Shown in pieces: positions 24,232-32,185 of a DNA stretch of 64,000 bases. How positions within the stretch are numbered: position 1 is the stretch's first letter; each line of letters starts with the position of its first letter. Origin of the DNA: Spirulina sp034932185 (lineage in GTDB: Bacteria; Cyanobacteriota; Cyanobacteriia; Cyanobacteriales; Spirulinaceae); the NCBI RefSeq assembly GCF_034932185.1, contig NZ_JAYGHW010000002.1:1-64000 (forward strand), read 5' to 3'. The notes under the pieces are model-generated. The model did no database searches. It was not told the origin of the DNA and was given only the letters and a program-made list of their open reading frames with translations. A program made the translations under genes and the position numbers.

Positions 24232-26025
24232 CTATTTCCCCTTATTTTGGAAATAAGCTTCAAGCACCTTCGCCACCATCGGAGCCGCCACCTTACCGCC
24301 GCCGCCGCCGGAATGCTCCACAAAAGCCACCACCACAATTTCCGGCTTATCTGCCGGGGCATAGGCTCCAAACCAAGCATGAGACTCGCCAGGAGGAGCC
24401 TCCGCTGTGCCACTCTTACCCGCCGCCAAAGGAACCCCAGGCGTATTCACCGCTCCCCCCGTTCCACTCGTAACCACCGCTCTTAAGCCATTGCGGAGTA
24501 CCTCAATCGTACTGGGCTTGAGATCCATTGAAGTCCGCCATTCTTTTTGATCTTCATCATTTTTTAAAAGGTGAGGCTTTACTAAATACCCCCCATTGGC
24601 TGGAACCGCAAACATCACGGCCACCTGTAGTGGTGTTGCTTGGGTAAACCCTTGGCCAATAGACATATTCACCGTATCCCCCGCCGTCCATTCCCAATTA
24701 AACCGCTCCCGTTTCCAAGCATCATCGGCAATCAAGCCTTCAGCTTCAGCATTGAGTTCAATGCCCGTTTTTCGGCCAAACCCATAACGCCGGGCCCAAT
24801 CAATTAACACTTCACCCCCCACACCCCAACCAATTTGACCGTGGAACGTGTTACTACTCCAAGCCATGGCTTGGACATAACCCATGGGGCCGAAGCCTGC
24901 CCGGTTCCATTCCCCGAAAGCAGTTCCCCCCACCCGCAGATAAGCGGAGGTTTGTAAAACAGTGTTGGGGGGATATTTGCCCGATTCCAGGCCAGCGGTT
25001 GCTGTCACCACCTTAAACGTGGAAGCGGGGGGGAAACCGCGCAAGGAACGATTCACAAAGGGATTCCCTTCCCCCTGTAATTGCGCCCATTGCTGTTCCG
25101 TAATGCGACCGGAAAAAATATTGGGGTCAAAGGTGGGGTAACTGGCCATGGCCAGTACTGCTCCATTTTCGGGATCCATGGCCACCACTGCCCCCTTGCG
25201 TTTACCCAGGGCAGCTTCAGCGGCTTTCTGTACTGCTAAATCAATGGTGAGGATCACATCTTTCCCGGCTTTCGCGGGCTTTTGTCCTAGCACCTGCACC
25301 GCCTGACCTGAGCCATCCACTTCCACTTGTTGCCCACCCCATTCACCCCGGAGCAACTCTTCTAAGGATTCCTCAACCCCCATCTGGCCGACAATATCCC
25401 CGAGGCGATAACCCATGGGACGGCGGGCTTCGAGTTCTTCAGCGTTGAGTTCCCCGGTATAGCCAAGGATGTGGGCTGCCACGTTGCCATTGGGATAGTT
25501 GCGTACGTGCTCAATATCAACATCTACCCCTTGCAGTTGAGCGCTATATTCCTGAATAGCGGTGATTTGGGCTTGACTGAGGTCTCGCCCGACGCGGATT
25601 CGGGTGGGGGAGTTGTAGCCCTCTGCTTCTACGGGGTCGCGAATTTCGGATTCCGGTAGCTCCAGGATGCGAGCGAGGAGCTTAACGGTGTGATCCCAGG
25701 TTTCATATTTTTGGGCAAGGGGCCAAATATAGGCGGAGTGAGTGAGGCGGCTACTGGCGAGGATGTTGCCTTTGCGATCGAACATTGTGCCGCGCACTGG
25801 TTGGCGGGGAATGATCCGAATCCGGTTGTTTTCTGCCAGTTGTTTGTTGCGCTCCCCTTCTACCAACTGAAGATAGGCCAGGCGTGAGCCGATGCCGCCG
25901 AGCAGCAGTAGGCTGATCAGCAACATGATAAAGACCGATTGGTAACTGAGACCGACGGTTCTAGGGGTCTGTTTGCGTCCGACCTTGGATGTGGGCTGTA
26001 GCGCAGTGGGATGAATGGCTCGCAT
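24232..26025 (-). CDS. mrdA: Penicillin-binding protein 2
   Basis: A 597-residue class B PBP, the transpeptidase that crosslinks peptidoglycan during cell elongation. One membrane anchor (about residues 31-52: SVFIMLLISLLLLGG), then the dimerisation/pedestal domain (RGTMFDRKGNILASS near 80) and the penicilloyl-serine transpeptidase domain with the SXXK motif STFK (about 333), SSN in AWSSNTFHG (about 391) and KSGT in AGKSGTAEAPPG (about 545). Length and order fit PBP2/MrdA more than PBP3. No rodA adjoins it. Confidence 0.9.
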   Translation of the reverse strand: MRAIHPTALQPTSKVGRKQTPRTVGLSYQSVFIMLLISLLLLGGIGSRLAYLQLVEGERNKQLAENNRIRIIPRQPVRGTMFDRKGNILASSRLTHSAYIWPLAQKYETWDHTVKLLARILELPESEIRDPVEAEGYNSPTRIRVGRDLSQAQITAIQEYSAQLQGVDVDIEHVRNYPNGNVAAHILGYTGELNAEELEARRPMGYRLGDIVGQMGVEESLEELLRGEWGGQQVEVDGSGQAVQVLGQKPAKAGKDVILTIDLAVQKAAEAALGKRKGAVVAMDPENGAVLAMASYPTFDPNIFSGRITEQQWAQLQGEGNPFVNRSLRGFPPASTFKVVTATAGLESGKYPPNTVLQTSAYLRVGGTAFGEWNRAGFGPMGYVQAMAWSSNTFHGQIGWGVGGEVLIDWARRYGFGRKTGIELNAEAEGLIADDAWKRERFNWEWTAGDTVNMSIGQGFTQATPLQVAVMFAVPANGGYLVKPHLLKNDEDQKEWRTSMDLKPSTIEVLRNGLRAVVTSGTGGAVNTPGVPLAAGKSGTAEAPPGESHAWFGAYAPADKPEIVVVAFVEHSGGGGGKVAAPMVAKVLEAYFQNKGK

Positions 26026-26411
26026 TATGTTAAGTTAACCGTTCAGGGAATGGATGACGAAAATTCTGAGTGGTGTACTCCACTTTCGTCGCTCAGAGAG
26101 GCACCCCGCAGACTGGGTTCTTGCGTTATTGTACGACCGGCTTTGCGCCTGTTGGCAATCTTGGGATTTTGAATTGAATTTATCTTAACCTCTGAGGGAA
26201 GGAATTGTCCCTGAGGACGCGGGCTGCGTTGAAATTTTCGCTATCCGGCTGAGGGATCAAGGCTAAAAGCTCAGGCTCCATCCGCCAATTAGCCCCTTAT
26301 TCTTGCTTTTTACCCTACCCCATATTTCCCGAAGCTTATGGACTAATGTCAGGATTTAATTAGATTGTGCTCGGTGTGGGGGGTTCTCTAGCTTTGCGGA
26401 AAGACCTTGCT
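26026..26411. other. Intergenic region upstream of PBP2 and of the small RNA
   Basis: About 385 bp without a gene. It should contain the mrdA promoter (minus strand) and the upstream part of the promoter of the candidate small RNA. Nothing else recognised. Confidence 0.4.
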
Positions 26412-26480
26412 AGAATGGGGCGGAGATCAATCAGCACTCTGGTGATTCCCTCCGAGGACTGAGGGAGGGCCGCTTTTTTC
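26412..26480 (+). ncRNA. Candidate small structured RNA upstream of potA
   Basis: A -10-like TAGAAT (26412-26417) is followed by a compact fold: outer stem GCGG (26421-26424) with CCGC (26471-26474); hairpin AATCA (26430-26434) with TGATT (26444-26448); hairpin CCCTCC (26449-26454) with GGGAGG (26464-26469); then six T at 26475-26480. All three helices abut, giving a possible three-way junction that ends as an intrinsic terminator. It is about 60 nt and lies 77 nt before the potA start. It could be a free small RNA or an attenuating leader for potA. No known Rfam family was recognised. Confidence 0.5.
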
Positions 26481-26557
26481 GGGCGATCGCCTTTCCACCT
26501 GGGTGATCAACCTGGGTGATTCATTTTTGCTCTTTTTTTAAATCTTAAAATCTTGCT

Positions 26558-27691
26558 ATGACGGCTCCCGCCCTTGCTCCCAATGCTTTGAGTTCTGTAC
26601 CTCCTGGTGTGTTCGATTGTCCGGATGTGGAATTGCGACGGATTACCAAGCAGTTTGAGGGGGAGACGGTGATTCGGGGGGTGGATCTCCAGGTGCAGCC
26701 GGGGGAGTTTTTTTGTATTTTGGGGCCCTCTGGTTGTGGAAAAACGACGCTGTTGCGGTTAATGGCGGGGTTTGAAACGCCCTCGACGGGGGAGGTGCTG
26801 ATTCGAGGGGAGGTGATGAATGAGATTCCCCCCTATCGCCGGCCGGTGAATACGGTGTTCCAAAGTTATGCGCTGTTTAATCATTTAACGGTGGCGCAAA
26901 ATGTGGCGTTTGGGTTGCAGGTGAAGCGGTTGCCGAAGGCGGAAATTGGCGATCGCGTCGCCCAAGCTTTAGCGGGGGTCAAGATGGAAACCTTTGCAAG
27001 CCGCTATCCCCGCCAGCTTTCGGGGGGACAGCGGCAACGGGTGGCTCTAGCGCGGGCGCTGATTAATCAGCCGACGGTGATCCTCTTAGATGAACCCTTG
27101 GGGGCGTTGGATCTCAAGCTGCGCAAGGAAATGCAGGTGGAATTAGCCCGCCTTCATCAAGAGGTGGGGTTAACGTTTGTGATGGTGACTCATGATCAAG
27201 AGGAGGCCCTTTCCCTCTCCGATCGCATTGCCGTCGTCCGGGCCGGACAAATTGAGCAAATCGGCTCCCCTCAGGAAATTTACGACCAACCCCGTACCGC
27301 CTTTGTGGCGGATTTTATTGGGGATACCAATTTATTTACCGGAACCGTTGAGGGGATTGCCGGGGATTTGGTGACAATTCTCACCCCCCAAGGCCTCAGC
27401 CTCATCGCCCAAGGACGGCCAGGGCTAACCTTAGGGCAAACGGTAACGGTTTGTGTACGCCCTGAACAGATCCAGTTAACCGCTGAACCCACCACAGACC
27501 GGGAAAATTGTCACCGAGGACAACTATCCCAAGTGATGTATTTAGGAACCCATGTGCAATCGGTGGCGGCATTGGTGGAGACGGGCGATCGCCTCCGCAT
27601 CCTCCAACCCAAACCCGGAACCTCCTTCCCCCTCAACAGCCCCCTCTACCTCTCCTGGCGAGCCACCGATACCCTAGCCCTCATAAACTAG
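26558..27691 (+). CDS. potA: Spermidine/putrescine ABC transporter ATP-binding protein PotA
   Basis: A 377-residue ATPase with Walker A GPSGCGKTT near residue 62, Q-loop TVFQSYALFNHL, signature LSGGQRQRVALARAL, Walker B VILLDEPLGALD and switch His in MVTHDQEEA. The C-terminal ~120 residues form the TOBE-like regulatory domain (FVADFIGDTNLFTG; VCVRPEQIQLT). PotA drives polyamine import with PotB, PotC and PotD. potD follows 39 nt downstream and should be co-transcribed; potC is apart on the other strand. Confidence 0.9.
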   Translation: MTAPALAPNALSSVPPGVFDCPDVELRRITKQFEGETVIRGVDLQVQPGEFFCILGPSGCGKTTLLRLMAGFETPSTGEVLIRGEVMNEIPPYRRPVNTVFQSYALFNHLTVAQNVAFGLQVKRLPKAEIGDRVAQALAGVKMETFASRYPRQLSGGQRQRVALARALINQPTVILLDEPLGALDLKLRKEMQVELARLHQEVGLTFVMVTHDQEEALSLSDRIAVVRAGQIEQIGSPQEIYDQPRTAFVADFIGDTNLFTGTVEGIAGDLVTILTPQGLSLIAQGRPGLTLGQTVTVCVRPEQIQLTAEPTTDRENCHRGQLSQVMYLGTHVQSVAALVETGDRLRILQPKPGTSFPLNSPLYLSWRATDTLALIN

Positions 27692-27730
27692 ATCCCCACT
27701 TCCCACTCCCCACTCCCTACTCCCCACTCC

Positions 27731-28822
27731 ATGCCCGCCTCCCGCCGTCAATTCCTCACCACCTCCGCCGCTGCCCTCTCAGGTTTCGCCCTTTCCGGCT
27801 GTGGCTGGACGCTGGCCAGCGTCAATGCTGCCCCCACCCAAACCTCCACCGATGAACTGTATATCTACACCTGGGCTGGCTATACCGATGGGGATTTACT
27901 CCAACGGTTTCAGGAAATGACGGGGATTCGCGCCATTGCCGATGTGTTTGATTCCAATGAGGCGATGTTGGCGCGGTTACAGGCCAGCGGCGGCGGTGGT
28001 TATAGCATCATCTACCCCTCGGATTATATGGTGCAGAAGATGACGGAGTTGGGGTTTTTGCAGGAGCTTGATCCCAGTCAATTGGTGGGGATGGAGCATC
28101 TGTTTCAACGGTTTCAGGATCCGGTTTATGATCCCGGCAATCGCCACAGTGTCCCCTTGAGTTGGGGAACGACGGGGATTATTTACAATCGCCGTCTGTT
28201 GGCCGAACCCCCCCAGGATTGGGATTATCTCTGGACTCATCGCGAGGTGTTACATAAACGCATGACGCTGCTTAATGATGTGCGGGAGGTGATGGGGGCG
28301 GTGTTGCGATCGCTGGGTTTTTCCTACAATTCCACCAACCCGGTGGAAATCCAGGCGGCCTATGAAAAATTGGTGCAGTTAAAGCCGGCGATCGCCGCCT
28401 TCACCTCCGATGCCTGGCGGAACCCGATGCTCAGTGGGGATTTAGCCCTCGCCATGTGCTACTCCTCCGATGCCCATGAGGTGATGGGGGAAAATCCGGA
28501 TTTAGAATACGTTCTTCCCCTCAGTGGCTCTAGCGTCTTTGTCGATGCCCTCGCCATCCCCCGCACCGCCCCCAACCTCGCCGGAGCCTATGCTTGGATC
28601 AACTTCATGCTCCAACCGGAGGTAGCCGCAGAAATCTGTAAACGCCTCAGTTTCGCCATTCCCAACGCCGTAGGAGTTGAACTCCTCCCGACGGTACTGC
28701 GGGAGAACCCCAGTTTATTCCCCCCCGATCCCGCCATTGGCCGCTGCGAGGGGCTGATTCCGGTGAGTGACGAATTGAGCGAACTCTATGATCGCTATTG
28801 GACAAGGTTAGCCAGTGGTTAA
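27731..28822 (+). CDS. potD: Spermidine/putrescine-binding protein PotD
   Basis: A 363-residue extracytoplasmic solute-binding protein. The N-terminus ASRRQFLTTSAAALSGFALS has a twin-arginine motif and a lipobox-like LSGCGW, so it is probably a Tat-exported lipoprotein. Mature landmarks: LYIYTWAGYTDGDLLQRFQE, YSIIYPSDYMVQKMTELGFL, VPLSWGTTGIIYN and LAGAYAWINFMLQPEVAAEI. It delivers polyamines to the PotABC transporter. Transcribed with potA; its stop overlaps the end of the convergent deoC within TTAA. Confidence 0.9.
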   Translation: MPASRRQFLTTSAAALSGFALSGCGWTLASVNAAPTQTSTDELYIYTWAGYTDGDLLQRFQEMTGIRAIADVFDSNEAMLARLQASGGGGYSIIYPSDYMVQKMTELGFLQELDPSQLVGMEHLFQRFQDPVYDPGNRHSVPLSWGTTGIIYNRRLLAEPPQDWDYLWTHREVLHKRMTLLNDVREVMGAVLRSLGFSYNSTNPVEIQAAYEKLVQLKPAIAAFTSDAWRNPMLSGDLALAMCYSSDAHEVMGENPDLEYVLPLSGSSVFVDALAIPRTAPNLAGAYAWINFMLQPEVAAEICKRLSFAIPNAVGVELLPTVLRENPSLFPPDPAIGRCEGLIPVSDELSELYDRYWTRLASG

Positions 28823-29490
28823 TGGCCCTGATCCTGACGCGCCTTAATCAACTCCACCCCCCGCGATGTGCCGAGGCGGGTGGCTCCCGCTTGGATGAGG
28901 GCGATCGCCTGCTCCGGGGTTTGGATGCCCCCCGATGCCTTAATGCCCGCGCCGCCGCCGGTTAACTCCCGCAACAGCCGCACATCCTCCACCGTTGCCC
29001 CCCCAAACCAGCCGGTACTGGTTTTCAAAAATGCTGCCCCCCCATCCAGGCACACCGTCGCCGCTAACTGCTGCTCCTCTGGGGTCAACAGGCCCATTTC
29101 TAAAATGGCCTTAATCGTCTGCCCCGTTTCTTCACACAACTGGGCAATCTCTCGATAGACCCCCTCACCATTCCCCGCCTTAATCCAGCCTAAATTAATC
29201 ACCACATCCAACTCCGTTGCCCCATTCTCCATCGCTTCCATGGCCTCATAGAGTTTAGTAGCGGAGGTGCTGGCTCCACTGGGAAAGCCAATCACCGCAC
29301 AAACCGCCGTATGGCTATTGTGGAGACATTCCCGCGCCGTTTTAACCGCGTTGGGATAGACACAAACCGCCGGAAAATCGTATTGCATCGCCGCATTACA
29401 CCCCATTTTCACCGCTTCAAGGGTAGCGGCGGGGTGCAAAATGGCGTGATCAATATAGCGGGTGAGGTCAATTTCTTGGGGATCAATCAT
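28819..29490 (-). CDS. deoC: Deoxyribose-phosphate aldolase
   Basis: A 223-residue class I aldolase that splits 2-deoxyribose-5-phosphate into glyceraldehyde-3-phosphate and acetaldehyde. The TIM-barrel landmarks are TRYIDHAILHPAAT at the N-terminus, VCVYPNAVKTAREC near 38, DVVINLGWIKAGN near 95 (Schiff-base neighbourhood), FLKTSTGWFGGATVED near 155 with the catalytic Lys of FLKTSTG, and GIKASGGIQTPEQAIALI with the second Lys. Length is typical. It is a single gene, convergent with potD. Confidence 0.93.
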   Translation of the reverse strand: MIDPQEIDLTRYIDHAILHPAATLEAVKMGCNAAMQYDFPAVCVYPNAVKTARECLHNSHTAVCAVIGFPSGASTSATKLYEAMEAMENGATELDVVINLGWIKAGNGEGVYREIAQLCEETGQTIKAILEMGLLTPEEQQLAATVCLDGGAAFLKTSTGWFGGATVEDVRLLRELTGGGAGIKASGGIQTPEQAIALIQAGATRLGTSRGVELIKARQDQGH

Positions 29491-29580
29491 CAGGTTGCCG
29501 GTATGAGGCCATCCTTTAGGTTAATGCACCAGGGTCGCTTATCGCTGATGGGCGGCAAGGGGTTGCGGGGCTCCCTGAGG

Positions 29581-30132
29581 TTAATGTACCACCGTTACCG
29601 TTGTCCCCATTTCGATTTGCTCAAACAGGGCCACGACATCATGGTTAAACATCCGCACACAACCATTAGAGGCCGCTTTACCAATGGAATTAACCGTGGG
29701 TGTGCCGTGAAAACCAATGATGCCATTGGGCAAATTGTTAAAGCCAATCCACCGCACCCCTAAAGCACTGTTGGGGCCCGGTGCTGTCACCTGGCCAGTC
29801 CAAGGGTTTTGCCACACCGGGTTTTCAATCATTTGAAAGACTTCAAATGTTCCCGTGGGGGTGGGGGTGGCTGATGTGCCGATCGCCACGGGATAACTGG
29901 CTTGGACTTCATCCCCCCGATAAACGTAAACCCGCCGTTCCCCTAACCGTAAAACCACATGGACGACATCTTCCTGGGGGAGGTAGCGATCGGCATGGCC
30001 CAAGGACGGGACTTCTGTCATTGCTACGGTAGTTAAGGAAATAGGAAAGTTCTCTGCTGCGGGGGCCGGTGTTGCCCCCATCGCCCCCCAAAATGCCACG
30101 GTGAACAATAAACCCCAGGATTGAATCCGCAT
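29581..30132 (-). CDS. L,D-transpeptidase (YkuD family)
   Basis: A 183-residue exported enzyme that forms 3-3 crosslinks in, or attaches proteins to, peptidoglycan. The start MRIQSWGLLFTVAFWGAMGA with ATPAPAA is a Sec signal peptide. The catalytic YkuD domain has RRVYVYRGDEVQASYPVAIG, then the active-site block IIGFHGTPTVNSIGKAAS and NGCVRMFNHDV (HXGT...SXGCXR, catalytic Cys). No LysM or other wall-binding domain. Stands alone downstream of deoC in the same direction, about 90 nt apart. Confidence 0.9.
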   Translation of the reverse strand: MRIQSWGLLFTVAFWGAMGATPAPAAENFPISLTTVAMTEVPSLGHADRYLPQEDVVHVVLRLGERRVYVYRGDEVQASYPVAIGTSATPTPTGTFEVFQMIENPVWQNPWTGQVTAPGPNSALGVRWIGFNNLPNGIIGFHGTPTVNSIGKAASNGCVRMFNHDVVALFEQIEMGTTVTVVH

Positions 30133-30276
30133 ACTGCCTCACTCACAAGATCGCTAAAAAGTTATTAAGATGAAGCAACAAGTCCGGTGGGACTGATGGC
30201 CGGTGGCGATCGCCCGTCTGGTTAAACGGTTTCGGACAGCAGGGGATCGCCCTCTTGCTGATCAGGATGGTCGGAT

Positions 30277-31383
30277 CTATTCTAATTCAGGTTCTTGGGG
30301 CGTTGTTAAGGGAGGGGGCAAAAGATCAACCGGCCCACGCTTGGGCCCTAAATAGAGGTTTTCTAGCAATACCCCAGCCCCCGCGACCCAAGGGGGGACA
30401 ATAATTGCCCCAACAATGCCTAAAACTTGGGTTCCCCCCAAGACTGCTAAGAGTTGATAAATGGGCAATACCTGCACGGTATTGCCCACCAGTAAGGGAT
30501 CGAGCACATAGGTTTCAACGTTCTGAACAATCACAAACAGGAGCAACACCCAAAGAAAGAGCCAACCCCCTTGGCCAATGGCCACCAACAGGGCAGGAAT
30601 TGCCCCCAATACCGGGCCAAAGAAGGGGATCAGGTTGGTAAATCCGGCAATCACCCCTAAGCCGAGGGCAACTTCCGTTAAGCCCATTAATCGCAGGGCA
30701 ATACTAATCACGATCCCTAAAATGGCAGAAACTAAAATTCGCCCTTGGATGTAGTTCCCCATGCGTTGGCCCATGGGATGAAATTGGGCGGCAAGGCGTT
30801 GATCCCAAGGGGTGGGGAAGAGGGTGACGAAGCCGGAGATGAGGCGATCGCCCCCTGATAATAAATACCCCGATAGCACTAGGGCTAACAAGAGGCTAAG
30901 GCTACCCCCGATAAACCCCCGCGTCAGGCTATAGGAGCGGATCAGTAATTCTTGAGAGGTGCGAAAACCCCAGGAGGTGAGGGCTTGGATATCGAAAAAT
31001 TGGTTGATTTGCTCTAAAACAATGGGGTCATTGAGGCCCAATTGAATGGCGCGATCGCGCACCAAACTTTCCAAAATATCCAGATAGCTGGGTAACTTTC
31101 GCCCCAAGCGTTGGATCTGCTCCGCCACCGTCGGGCCAATCACCAAACCCGCGAGGACTAAGCCGCCAATGAGGGCTAAATAGATCAAAATCACCGCTAA
31201 CCAGCGGGGAATTTTCAGCCGTTCAGCGCGGGCGATGGCGGGGGCAAGGGTGGCGGCGATCACGATGGCAATCATTAACACCACCAATAACCAGCGCAGT
31301 TGCCAGAGGAGAACCAGCAATAACCCTGCTCCGGTGAGGGTGAGCAGGGTGGGGATGGAGAGGGTAATTTCGCGTTGAGCCAT
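30277..31383 (-). CDS. AI-2E family transporter (PerM-like) 2
   Basis: A membrane protein of 368 residues from the ATG at 31383 (MAQREITLSI); the frame stays open upstream through low-complexity sequence. Same architecture as 12621-13688: N-terminal helices (LLLVLLWQLRWLLVVLMIAI), an amphipathic loop and C-terminal helices with FTNLIPFFGPVLGAIPALLV and the pore motif-like GGTQVLGIVGAIIVPPW. Substrate unknown. Divergent from hisIE, with 79 nt between starts. Confidence 0.88.
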   Translation of the reverse strand: MAQREITLSIPTLLTLTGAGLLLVLLWQLRWLLVVLMIAIVIAATLAPAIARAERLKIPRWLAVILIYLALIGGLVLAGLVIGPTVAEQIQRLGRKLPSYLDILESLVRDRAIQLGLNDPIVLEQINQFFDIQALTSWGFRTSQELLIRSYSLTRGFIGGSLSLLLALVLSGYLLSGGDRLISGFVTLFPTPWDQRLAAQFHPMGQRMGNYIQGRILVSAILGIVISIALRLMGLTEVALGLGVIAGFTNLIPFFGPVLGAIPALLVAIGQGGWLFLWVLLLFVIVQNVETYVLDPLLVGNTVQVLPIYQLLAVLGGTQVLGIVGAIIVPPWVAGAGVLLENLYLGPKRGPVDLLPPPLTTPQEPELE

Positions 31384-31462
31384 GGGGGTTTGTGGGGAGG
31401 GGGAAGTGGGAAGGGGGAAGGGGGAAGTGGGAGAATGGGGGGACTGTTTAAAGAATAGACTG
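31384..31462. repeat. Purine-rich low-complexity spacer
   Basis: Repeats of ggggaagtgggaag type occupy most of this divergent spacer. The complementary pyrimidine text (cttcccactccccactccc) occurs at about 27695-27730 between potA and potD. Such simple repeats are common between cyanobacterial genes. Confidence 0.5.
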
Positions 31463-32101
31463 ATGGCTTCTGATTTTAGCGATGCAATTCCCCTGGATGA
31501 AATCCGGTTCAATGACCAGGGGTTAGTGCCGGCGATCGCCCAGGATTATCTCGATGGCACGGTGTTGATGATGGCTTGGATGAATCGGGAAAGTTTGGCG
31601 AAAACTTTAGCGACGGGGGAGGGGTGGTATTGGAGCCGATCGCGCCAGGAGCTTTGGCATAAGGGGGCAACCTCGGGCCATTTCCAGCGGGTCAAGTCGA
31701 TCCGCTATGACTGTGATAGTGATGCGATCCTGATGGCCATTGAGCAGGTGGGGGAGATTGCCTGTCATACGGGGGAACGGAGTTGTTTTCACCAAATTGG
31801 CGAGGGAAAGCAGGCCCCAGGGGCGAATACGTTATCTGAACTTTATGATGTGATTTGCGATCGCCGCGACCACCCCAACCCCGAATCCTATACCTGCAAA
31901 CTGTTTGCGGGGGGGGATAACAAGATTCTCAAGAAAATTGGTGAGGAAGCCGCCGAGGTGGTGATGGCCTGCAAAGATGATGATCCCGACCAGATCGCGG
32001 GGGAAGCTGCCGATCTGCTCTATCACACATTGGTGGCGATCGCCCATCACAACGTTCCCCTCCGGGATGTGTTGCGCAAACTCCATGAACGCCGTCGTTA
32101 A
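31463..32101 (+). CDS. hisIE: Bifunctional phosphoribosyl-AMP cyclohydrolase/phosphoribosyl-ATP pyrophosphatase
   Basis: A fused enzyme of 212 residues for steps 2 and 3 of histidine synthesis. HisI half: LVPAIAQDYLDGTVLMMAWM, YWSRSRQELWHKGATSGH, and the zinc/magnesium site YDCDSDAILMAIEQ with CHTGERSCF. HisE half: LYDVICDRRDHPNPESYTC, LKKIGEEAAEVVMACKDDD and AGEAADLLYHTLVAIAHH. Start at the ATG at 31463 (MASDFSDAI); the frame upstream is low-complexity. About 84 nt before the ABC exporter gene in the same direction. Confidence 0.94.
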   Translation: MASDFSDAIPLDEIRFNDQGLVPAIAQDYLDGTVLMMAWMNRESLAKTLATGEGWYWSRSRQELWHKGATSGHFQRVKSIRYDCDSDAILMAIEQVGEIACHTGERSCFHQIGEGKQAPGANTLSELYDVICDRRDHPNPESYTCKLFAGGDNKILKKIGEEAAEVVMACKDDDPDQIAGEAADLLYHTLVAIAHHNVPLRDVLRKLHERRR

Positions 32102-32185
32102 CCGATGGGGGGAGGGGATCTCGGCATGGGAAATCAAGGAATATGGCACACTAGAGAGCGAACTCTCTACCCCTGATGAATTCCT

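Noticed and set aside
26412..26480. Yfr1, 6S RNA or SRP RNA identity for the RNA before potA
   Set aside because: No ACUCCUCACAC, wrong size for 6S RNA and no GGAA-loop region of SRP RNA.
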